Assembly: GCA_964473045.1 (NCBI GenBank)
Contig: CAYYMX010000027.1
Coordinates: 1 to 15,082, forward strand
DNA: 15,082 nucleotides
Origin: CAYYMX01 sp964473045
GTDB lineage: Bacteria; Pseudomonadota; Alphaproteobacteria; Methylaequorales; Methylaequoraceae
Reading direction: 5' to 3'
Positions within the stretch are counted from its first letter, which is position 1. Each line of letters opens with the position of its first letter. Shown in pieces: positions 7,496 through 13,296 of the stretch. A program made the translations under genes and the position numbers. The notes beneath the pieces are model-generated. The model ran no database searches. It worked only from the letters and a program-made list of their open reading frames with translations, and was not told the origin of the DNA.

Positions 7496-8222
7496 TTAGC
7501 TTTTTTTTAACATCTTCAAAATAATTGCAAAATTTACATCTTTCTGAATAGTTTGGGATTTTACTACTTTGTAATAATTCAAATATTTTAGTTATTGTTT
7601 CTTCTATCCAGTTAAAGTCCAAAATTTTTTCAAATAAAAAAAAATCAAATTTTAACTCTTTTTCCAAAATATCAGAATTTTTTTTAGCATTAATGTATAA
7701 AATTAATCCTTTATTAGAAACTTCTATTGAGTTTTTAGCTAGTAAATATGTGTAAAATGATAATTGTTTCCAATAACCTGGCCAAATATTTGCCATACTA
7801 AGACTTTCTTTTTTAGAAGTGCTCTTAAAAATCACACTCAAATACCTGTTGGATTCTCTGTCAAACCATAGATCATCAAGAGTTCCAAATAGCTGAAGGT
7901 TTGTTGCTTTATGTGTATGTCTAATTCCTTTAAATGAATTTTTCCAATCACAAATTCTTTTGTCATTTGCTGGAATAAAATTTCTTTTTAATTTTGCAAT
8001 TTCTGGGTGGGTTTCTTGACTCTCTCGAAAATGATCAAATTCTTTTTTTAATCTTTCATTAATTGTATTATTAAAAACAAGAGGTGTGCCATGAGGTCTT
8101 CTGATCCCAAAGACCAAATCTAAATAGAAACATCTTTTACAGTCAAAAAAAAGATCAACTTTCGTCCTGCTAATAGCAAAAGGATTTAAATTGTCTTTTA
8201 CATAAACTTTTTTTTTCCACAT
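7488..8222 (-). CDS. PD-(D/E)XK (Cas4/RecB-like) family protein, altered active site
   Basis: 244 residues with the layout of RecB/AddB/Cas4-type nucleases. Seen: N-terminal SRTKVDLFFDCKRCFYLDLV (18-37), like the usual S-x-(T/S)-x-hydrophobic-xx-C-P-xx-FYL opening; FGTLDDLW (112-119) carrying the first metal-binding Asp (about 116); LSVIFKSTSKKE (128-139) where most relatives have D-x-K; YWKQLSFYTYLL (150-161) with the Gln and Tyr of motif IV; and C-terminal CKFC (229-232). The paired Cys at 28/31 and 229/232 could hold an Fe-S cluster or zinc, as Fe-S clusters do in AddB and Cas4. In this copy the acidic residue of D-x-K is Ile131 (Lys133 is kept), so nuclease activity is doubtful and a DNA-binding or scaffold role is possible. 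It overlaps the T4-type ligase gene by 8 bases, suggesting joint action on DNA ends or flaps. The start ATG at 8222 has no clear ribosome site. Confidence 0.8.
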   Translation of the reverse strand: MWKKKVYVKDNLNPFAISRTKVDLFFDCKRCFYLDLVFGIRRPHGTPLVFNNTINERLKKEFDHFRESQETHPEIAKLKRNFIPANDKRICDWKNSFKGIRHTHKATNLQLFGTLDDLWFDRESNRYLSVIFKSTSKKESLSMANIWPGYWKQLSFYTYLLAKNSIEVSNKGLILYINAKKNSDILEKELKFDFFLFEKILDFNWIEETITKIFELLQSSKIPNYSERCKFCNYFEDVKKKLNE

Positions 8223-8291
8223 AGTTGTTTGGTTTTAGGTATTTTAATTAATATTCATTTTAATTTAACTATATCTTAAAAAAAATTAGAA

Positions 8292-8320
8292 TTGACTTTT
8301 TTTAAAGAATACAATATATA
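8292..8320 (+). promoter_or_regulatory. Sigma70-like promoter for the small secreted protein gene
   Basis: TTGACT (8292-8297, five of six to the -35 consensus) is followed after 17 bases by TATATA (8315-8320, a fair -10). A start site near 8327 would leave a leader of about 30 bases before the ATG at 8359. The rest of the 136-base divergent spacer (8223-8358) is plain AT-rich DNA; a promoter for the leftward nuclease/ligase genes must also lie there or just inside it, but I see no convincing pair. Confidence 0.5.
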
Positions 8321-8358
8321 GTGTTTGATTTTTATTATAAATACATTATATTGATTAA

Positions 8359-8739
8359 ATGATTAGATTAATTTTTTTACTATTTTTACTTCCCCATGCT
8401 TTAGCTTCACTAGAACTCAATTTAATCTGCACAAATAAAGTAAATAATAGATCTAGTGTTGATGTAAATGATTTATTCTTAATTTTAGATTCATATAACA
8501 AAAGAATAGAGCTTGGAGGGCTATCTTTTACGGCTAATGAACTTAAAATAACTGATACCAATGTTTCATGGAGTGCAGAAAAAATTGCACTTTATCCTGA
8601 GACTCAGGGGAGGGTTAATGGGATTATTGGTCGGTTTTCTGGCGACTTAAGATTAGAATTTATAAGAAATGACAATGGTCGTGCTAGCGCAATAAGTTTT
8701 AAGTGCAAGAAAATCAATATTAGAGATAGAATATTTTAA
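8359..8739 (+). CDS. Small secreted protein of unknown function
   Basis: 126 residues. A clear Sec signal peptide (MIRLIFLLFLLPHALA, cleavage likely after ALA at residue 16) makes it periplasmic or secreted. The mature part, about 110 residues, is rich in predicted beta strands (LELNLIC, LFLILDSYNKRIELGG, ELKITDTNVSWS, GDLRLEFIRND) with two cysteines, C24 and C116, placed near either end and able to form a disulfide. No family is recognised. It is a single-gene transcription unit on the plus strand between two leftward operons, with the promoter described at 8292-8320. Its stop codon shares the palindrome TTAA (8736-8739) with the stop of the convergent radical SAM gene. It is probably a real gene given the signal peptide and promoter; the function is unknown. 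Confidence 0.75.
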   Translation: MIRLIFLLFLLPHALASLELNLICTNKVNNRSSVDVNDLFLILDSYNKRIELGGLSFTANELKITDTNVSWSAEKIALYPETQGRVNGIIGRFSGDLRLEFIRNDNGRASAISFKCKKINIRDRIF

Positions 8740-9722
8740 TTTATAAAAATTTTATTTTTAGGTAGGTATTTTGCTATTTCAGAAAGGCAGAAAACTGTGT
8801 TTTCTTTCTTTATTTTTTCGTTTACAGTTACTAAATTTGAGATGTTTTGCATTTCTTGTAAAAAAATTGAATTATTTTTTTGTATTTTAAAAAATCTTTT
8901 GTAGTAGTTTTTTGGCATTCTAAAGTTTCCAATTGTTACAGAATGAATTTTGTGACTATTAATTTTTTTAAAAATTTTTTGGAAAAATAAACTATAATCT
9001 AATTTTGCATTTTGCGTCCATATAATGGGGTCAAAACGAAGCCCTATCATCCAACCTTTTTCTTGAAGTTTTACTATGGTTTTTATTCTTTTTTCAAGGC
9101 TTGGAGTTTTAGTTTCATAAGAATTGATTATATTAGAAGGGTTTAAACTGTAAGCAACGATAACATTTTTTGCAGGCTTTTTCTTTTTTAGCACCCCTAT
9201 GTTAATACTTTTAGTTCTTATTTCTAAAGTAGAATTTCTTAGACTTCTAAAAAAATCGATATAATAATCTAAAAAGTTGGTAATTTTTTCCATAGCCAAA
9301 CTATCACAGTCATATCCAGAAAAAAAGCATGAAACTTCATTTGATTTTGATGTAATCAATTTAATTTGATTTGAAAAATCTTTATAATTTACAAAAACAA
9401 CATAATTTGCTGAATTAAACATTCCCTGAAGAAAACAATATTTACAATCATAGATGCAATTTAGCATATGGGAAAAATAAAAGTTTTTTTTGTGGCCAAT
9501 TGTAAAGTTTTTAGGTGTTTCTAGAATCAGATTATTACTCTTGTGAGCTAAAATTATAGATGGATTTAATTTTTGAATCCTAAAACTTTGTTTTTTGCTA
9601 TTAAAAATCTCTTTATAGTTTTCACAAAAAATTATATTATTATATTTGATTTTTTTAAGTATATTATTGGTTTGAGGATGGTCTCTAACTTTTTTTTCAA
9701 TATATATAGTATCAAAGTTCAT
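8736..9722 (-). CDS. Spore photoproduct lyase-like radical SAM protein
   Basis: 328 residues from the ATG at 9720-9722; an in-frame TTG two codons upstream (9728) is less likely. Radical SAM enzyme of the SplB family found in many non-sporulating Proteobacteria; Bacillus SplB repairs the spore photoproduct thymine dimer in DNA. Seen: FYFSHMLNCIYDCKYCFLQG (81-100) with the 4Fe-4S ligands C89, C93 and C96 in the CxxxCxxC spacing, and SANYVVFVN (104-112). FSGYDCDSLAME (134-145) holds C139 where Bacillus SplB has its essential hydrogen-donor Cys141 (alignment by eye). Further on are LEIRTKS (168-174), VAYSLNP (189-195) and GLRFDPII (227-234). The N-terminal about 75 residues are family-specific. 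It overlaps the nucleosidase gene by 11 bases and is the last gene of the long leftward run. These bacteria are not expected to sporulate, so the DNA lesion or other substrate is unknown. Confidence 0.88.
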   Translation of the reverse strand: MNFDTIYIEKKVRDHPQTNNILKKIKYNNIIFCENYKEIFNSKKQSFRIQKLNPSIILAHKSNNLILETPKNFTIGHKKNFYFSHMLNCIYDCKYCFLQGMFNSANYVVFVNYKDFSNQIKLITSKSNEVSCFFSGYDCDSLAMEKITNFLDYYIDFFRSLRNSTLEIRTKSINIGVLKKKKPAKNVIVAYSLNPSNIINSYETKTPSLEKRIKTIVKLQEKGWMIGLRFDPIIWTQNAKLDYSLFFQKIFKKINSHKIHSVTIGNFRMPKNYYKRFFKIQKNNSIFLQEMQNISNLVTVNEKIKKENTVFCLSEIAKYLPKNKIFIN

Positions 9723-10515
9723 GATCAAGCATGTGTCTTAATTTTGAAATAATCAAACCTGCGGGCATTTTTAAATTAATGTTATCATATCTCAAGTTAG
9801 TAAATTTTGTGAAATATATTTGAAGTAGTTTTTTCAATTGTTGTTTTTGAGTAAAGGTAAATTTTACTTCCGAGAATATTTTTTTAGATTCTTCATCAAT
9901 TTTTAAATCAATTGAAAAAAACTTTTTTCTTAATGCTTCGATTTTAATCATAAAAGTATTAATGACTTCGATTTTTTTTTCAATAATTTGATTAATTTCT
10001 AATTTATTTTTAAAATTAATTTTTCCTAATTTGTTGTCAGATATTATTTTTATAGAATGTATTAACTCTTTTGTAGAATATTTATTAGCTGAAAAAAAGA
10101 AGCCACTACATTCCATATCAGTTAGATTTTCGGTATAATTATAATTTGGTGAATCATAGGTCTTACAATTTACTCTTAACAAATTAATTTTTTCTGCAAA
10201 AAAAGGGTAAAATTTGTAGTTGTTTGTAGTGTCTATTACTTTATTTACGAGAACTAATTCCCCTAAATTAATATTTTTATGGCCAGCTAAACCAAAATTT
10301 ATCCATATTTGATTTTTTTGACACCCAAATTCATAATAAGTATGAGTAACAGAGATTGCAGCAGAAACTTTTCCTATTCCACATATTGTAATAGATAATT
10401 CTTTCTTGTTATTTGAATATATTTGAAATTCATTAAATTCTGATTTTTTTTTAAGTTTATAATAATCTATTAATGGTCTGGCTTCTGCATTTGTAGCTAT
10501 TATTAAATGGATCAC
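9712..10515 (-). CDS. Nucleosidase of the MTA/SAH nucleosidase (PNP/UDP) fold
   Basis: 267 residues starting at GTG (10513-10515), seven bases after the upstream stop; the N-terminus IHLIIATNAEARPLI is the normal first strand, so GTG is accepted. Seen: Glu11 in the NAEARP motif, CGIGKVSAA (45-53), INFGLAGHK (72-80), TDMECSGFF (132-140) with the substrate-binding Met-Glu, and IISDN (157-161) with the catalytic Asp160. These match the Glu12/Glu174/Asp197 set of MTA/SAH nucleosidase, which cleaves the N-glycosidic bond of 5'-methylthioadenosine, S-adenosylhomocysteine and 5'-deoxyadenosine. From about residue 170 a Lys/Phe-rich helical tail of roughly 100 residues replaces the short end of classical MTAN, so the substrate may differ. 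It overlaps the radical SAM gene by 11 bases and follows the methyltransferase; both neighbours make possible substrates for it. Confidence 0.8.
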   Translation of the reverse strand: MIHLIIATNAEARPLIDYYKLKKKSEFNEFQIYSNNKKELSITICGIGKVSAAISVTHTYYEFGCQKNQIWINFGLAGHKNINLGELVLVNKVIDTTNNYKFYPFFAEKINLLRVNCKTYDSPNYNYTENLTDMECSGFFFSANKYSTKELIHSIKIISDNKLGKINFKNKLEINQIIEKKIEVINTFMIKIEALRKKFFSIDLKIDEESKKIFSEVKFTFTQKQQLKKLLQIYFTKFTNLRYDNINLKMPAGLIISKLRHMLDHEL

Positions 10516-10522
10516 AAATATC

Positions 10523-11320
10523 TTATTTAATAAATTTTAAAGTCATTCTATCACTTTCACCAATTTTCAGATAACGAGATTTATTTAAATCACCCTCAAT
10601 TAATCTAGGAGGGAGAGTCCAGACTCCTTTTTTATAGTTTTTGGTGTCTTTTGAATTTGCATTAATTTCTGACTTTTCAAGAAATTTAAAACCTTGTTTT
10701 TCTATAAATTTGATTAGGAAAGATTCTTTAACGTAGCCATTCTTATGATTAAACTGTGATGTTTCATTGGCTCTATGTTGAACAACTCCAAGAACTCCCC
10801 CTTTTTTCATTATTTTAAAAATTGATTTGTAAATATTTTCAGCATTTCCACTTCCTAACCAGTTATGAGTATTTCTGAATGTCAAAACTAGATCAAACGT
10901 TTCTTCTTTACCTAAGATTTGATAATTTTTATTTATTGATACAAATTGAATATTACCAAAATATTTATTATTTTTTATGAAATAATCAGAAAATTCCTTT
11001 TGCATTTTGGTTATAACTTCAACTGGGTGAGGGGGCTTTTCATATTTAGTGACAAAAAGATTGTTGGTTTTATTCATAAAATTCCCAATAATTTCTGTGT
11101 ACCATCCTCTTCCAGGAGAGATTTCTAAAATTTTTTTTTCTCTTGAAATTCCAAAAAAATTAAGAGTTTGCACGGGGTGTCGGTAGATATCTCGTTTCTT
11201 ATTTTCTGTTTTTCTGTAATAATTTTCAACTGCTTTATTTAAAAGAACTTCGGTATTAGCGATACAATTGTTTTGATCAATAAAAAGAAAAAAAATTAAA
11301 AAAAAAATTATATTCATCAT
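10523..11320 (-). CDS. Exported SAM-dependent methyltransferase (COG4798-like)
   Basis: 265 residues. A signal peptide is clear (NIIFFLIFFLFI core, cleavage near CIA-NTE, about residue 21). The mature domain shows RHPVQTLNFFGI (47-58), SAM motif I LEISPGRGWYTEI (65-77), LVLTFRNTHNWLG (144-156), MKKGGVLGVVQHRANE (171-186), GYVKESFLIKFIEKQGFKFL (195-214) and GVWTLPPRL (232-240). This is the pattern of the 'predicted methyltransferase' family COG4798, many members of which carry signal peptides; the substrate is unknown. A periplasmic methyltransferase is puzzling because SAM is cytoplasmic. The start ATG forms an ATGA overlap with the upstream stop, so it is translationally coupled to the unknown 173-residue gene. 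The nucleosidase follows seven bases later and could remove SAH if both act in the same compartment, but the nucleosidase has no signal peptide. Confidence 0.85.
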   Translation of the reverse strand: MMNIIFFLIFFLFIDQNNCIANTEVLLNKAVENYYRKTENKKRDIYRHPVQTLNFFGISREKKILEISPGRGWYTEIIGNFMNKTNNLFVTKYEKPPHPVEVITKMQKEFSDYFIKNNKYFGNIQFVSINKNYQILGKEETFDLVLTFRNTHNWLGSGNAENIYKSIFKIMKKGGVLGVVQHRANETSQFNHKNGYVKESFLIKFIEKQGFKFLEKSEINANSKDTKNYKKGVWTLPPRLIEGDLNKSRYLKIGESDRMTLKFIK

Positions 11321-11838
11321 TCTTTAATCATACTATCAATCATATCATCGATGGAAAATTCTTCATTCAAAACTTCACCAAGTTCACCTAGGTTTTCGTC
11401 ATTTGTTATATCCCATCCAGTTGGGGCTACTCTAGTAAGTCCTGATCTACAAGAATATGAAAATACTTTGAATTCATCAATAAATACATCAATCGAGAAT
11501 TTTTTTTCACTAGTTCCTTCATAAGGATCTGATTTAAATAGGCCTTTTTCATTTGGTCTGGTGTCTTCAATGATATTGTACATGTAGTGATTTAAAAGCA
11601 AATATGTATTTTGATCTATTTTGAGTTCACCAAGAAATTGTAATATGAGTGCTGCACCTTTTTCTACTTCGCTTTCTTCAATATCATCGTAATTTTTTGA
11701 AAGAAAAGTAATAAACTTTTTGATTGAAACAAAAAAAGACGTATCTCTAACAATGTAATCATAAACAATAATGCATGAAATTACTTTTAGTAGCCAAGCT
11801 GGGCAAAAATTCTTTTTATCTTTCTTTTTATCACTCAT
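11317..11838 (-). CDS. Unknown cytoplasmic protein in the sulfur/SAM operon
   Basis: 173 residues, not recognised. A lysine-rich N-terminus (SDKKKDKKN) is followed by a hydrophobic stretch LLKVISCIIVYDYIV (16-30) that contains charged positions and reads as an amphipathic helix rather than a membrane anchor. A helical region (35-92) follows, then a beta-rich part KKFSIDVFIDEFKVFSYSC (112-130) and a strongly acidic tail (141-173, about ten Asp/Glu). Three cysteines (12, 22, 130) have no metal-site spacing. It starts five bases after the stop of the NDUFS4-like gene and ends in an ATGA overlap with the exported methyltransferase, so it is expressed with them. Tight packing and a long intact frame in AT-rich DNA support a real gene. 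It might be a partner of complex I or of the methyltransferase, but nothing in the sequence decides. Confidence 0.75.
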   Translation of the reverse strand: MSDKKKDKKNFCPAWLLKVISCIIVYDYIVRDTSFFVSIKKFITFLSKNYDDIEESEVEKGAALILQFLGELKIDQNTYLLLNHYMYNIIEDTRPNEKGLFKSDPYEGTSEKKFSIDVFIDEFKVFSYSCRSGLTRVAPTGWDITNDENLGELGEVLNEEFSIDDMIDSMIKE

Positions 11839-11843
11839 AGGAA

Positions 11844-12149
11844 TTAATATTTACTTTTAATAAAATTTTCAGCATAAGACTTTTTAAGCATCTTTCTTTT
11901 AATTGGCCTTATTATTTCATAATGATAATTGTTTTTTTTGGCAAACCTTTCAGCTTCTTCAAGACTTTCGAAGTGTAAAATAATTTGATCTTCAGGATTT
12001 GAGATGCCAGTCCAGCAGAACTTACTGTTAATATAAGTTTCACCAACTTTTTTAGAAATTAAACACCATTTTTTGGTATTATAAACCCCAGACTGCATAG
12101 GTGATTTGGCTGGTTTAAAAATAACAAATTTTTTTTTATTTTGTTTCAT
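11844..12149 (-). CDS. NDUFS4-like accessory subunit of respiratory complex I
   Basis: 101 residues, the usual length for the bacterial 'ETC complex I subunit' family (mitochondrial NDUFS4/18 kDa subunit homologue), largely confined to Alphaproteobacteria and mitochondria. Seen: IFKPAKSPMQSGVYNTKKW (10-28), the family signature of a Pro-Ala-(K)-x-x-MQSG-(x)-TKKW block; FCWTGISNPEDQIILHF (44-60), like GW-(T)-(x)-S-x-D-x-x-x-Q-(V)-x-L-x-F; SLEEAERFAKKN (62-73); and IRPIKRKMLKKSYAENF (80-96), like the R-(x)-K-(S)-YADNF end. It binds the peripheral arm of NADH:quinone oxidoreductase on the cytoplasmic side and helps assembly. It overlaps metC by 14 bases and lies away from any nuo operon, inside a sulfur amino-acid gene run. 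No targeting peptide, as expected. Confidence 0.92.
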   Translation of the reverse strand: MKQNKKKFVIFKPAKSPMQSGVYNTKKWCLISKKVGETYINSKFCWTGISNPEDQIILHFESLEEAERFAKKNNYHYEIIRPIKRKMLKKSYAENFIKSKY

Positions 12150-13296
12150 AACTTTTCAGTGCATTTTCTAAATCTTTAATTAAATCATCTGAACTTTCTA
12201 GACCAACATGTATTCTAAACCAATATTTAGAAGTTTTCGATAGATTATTTGTTAATTTCATATTGGTTAATGGCAGAATTAAACTTTCATAGCCACCCCA
12301 ACTAAATCCAATTTTAAATAAATTTAGAGAATCAATAAAGCGTTTGCAATCATTTATTTTTTTCAAACTAAATGTTAGTAAACCGTTTCCAATTGTATGA
12401 TACTTTTTCCATAATTTATGGTATTTATTTTGTTTGTCAGCAACAAAATAAATGTCTGAAATTATCTTTTTTTTTTTTAAAAAATTGCAGACTTTTATTG
12501 CATTATCATAATGTTTGTCAATTCTAACTTTTAATGTTTTAAGCCCCTTAGTAGCTAGGTGGCAACTGTCAGGTGAAACATAGTCACCTAATCGAACAGC
12601 TGTTTCTTTTATTTTTTGGTAATTCTTATTTGAACATGCAATTATTCCACAAAAGTTATCTGAGTGACCAGAGAAATATTTAGTTCCTGATTCAATTACT
12701 ATGTCTATACCAAACTTCAAAGGATTACATCCTAAAAATGTTGACCAGGTATTATCCATGATTGTTATAATCCCTTTTTTTTTGGCTACTTCAGAGAAGC
12801 GATTTAAGTCTTGAACTTCAAAATTTAATGAACTTGGAGATTCAAGATAAATAACTTTTGTACGGTCATTAATTAAATTTTTGAATTTTTTAAAATTATT
12901 TGTATCATAAAATTTTGATTTAATATTAAATTTTGATAGTTCATTTTTAGCAAAATTAGAAACTGGTTCATAACAAGTGTCAACAATTAATAATTCACTC
13001 TCTTTTTCAACAAAACTCAAGATGGAGATGGTGATTGCCGATAATCCAGAACTAGTTACTATAGCTTTTTCAGACTCGTACAATGAGCAAACTAATTTTT
13101 CAAACTTTCTTGATGTGTAAGTGCCTATTCTTCCATAATAAGGAAGGGAGAATCTGTCCTTTTTTGCTGCTAAAAAAGATTCATAATTTTCAAATATTAA
13201 TGTTGAATTTCTGTAGATTGGATCTGTTATAGAACCAAAATGAGATTTGGGATCAACACCTTCGTGAATTATTTTAGTATTTATTTTTTTCCCCAT
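12136..13296 (-). CDS. metC: Cystathionine beta-lyase
   Basis: 386 residues from the ATG at 13294-13296. An in-frame TTG three codons upstream would deepen the overlap with sseA and is less likely. PLP enzyme that cleaves cystathionine to homocysteine, pyruvate and ammonia, and can also release H2S from cysteine. Seen: N-terminal TKIIHEG (7-13), PIYRNST (26-32), YGRIGTYTSRKFEKLV (54-69), SSGLSAI (82-88), IMDNTW (179-184, Asp181 pairing with the cofactor), SGTKYFSGHSDNFCG (203-217) with the PLP Schiff-base Lys206, FSWGGYESL (331-339), typical of the beta-lyase rather than gamma-synthase branch, and RIHVGLES (361-368) with the carboxylate-binding Arg361. A run of 12 A bases on the coding strand (12467-12478) encodes the Lys stretch near 275. 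It overlaps sseA by 16 bases and the complex I gene by 14. Cystathionine beta-lyase is preferred over related C-S lyases on the SWGGYESL motif. Confidence 0.93.
   Translation of the reverse strand: MGKKINTKIIHEGVDPKSHFGSITDPIYRNSTLIFENYESFLAAKKDRFSLPYYGRIGTYTSRKFEKLVCSLYESEKAIVTSSGLSAITISILSFVEKESELLIVDTCYEPVSNFAKNELSKFNIKSKFYDTNNFKKFKNLINDRTKVIYLESPSSLNFEVQDLNRFSEVAKKKGIITIMDNTWSTFLGCNPLKFGIDIVIESGTKYFSGHSDNFCGIIACSNKNYQKIKETAVRLGDYVSPDSCHLATKGLKTLKVRIDKHYDNAIKVCNFLKKKKIISDIYFVADKQNKYHKLWKKYHTIGNGLLTFSLKKINDCKRFIDSLNLFKIGFSWGGYESLILPLTNMKLTNNLSKTSKYWFRIHVGLESSDDLIKDLENALKSYETK

Noticed and set aside
6176..8222. Prophage remnant around the T4-type ligase
   Set aside because: No integrase, structural, lysis or replication gene, attachment repeats or tRNA is visible; flanking genes are ordinary envelope proteins.
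8355..8561. Minus-strand open frame of 68 residues opposite the small secreted protein gene
   Set aside because: The plus-strand frame has a signal peptide and promoter; the minus frame has neither and runs into the promoter spacer.
8743..8759. Possible rho-independent terminator after the small secreted protein gene (ATAAAA...TTTTAT followed by T4)
   Set aside because: The stem is A/T only with a one-base loop unless shortened to four pairs, and it lies inside the coding end of the convergent gene; too weak to call.
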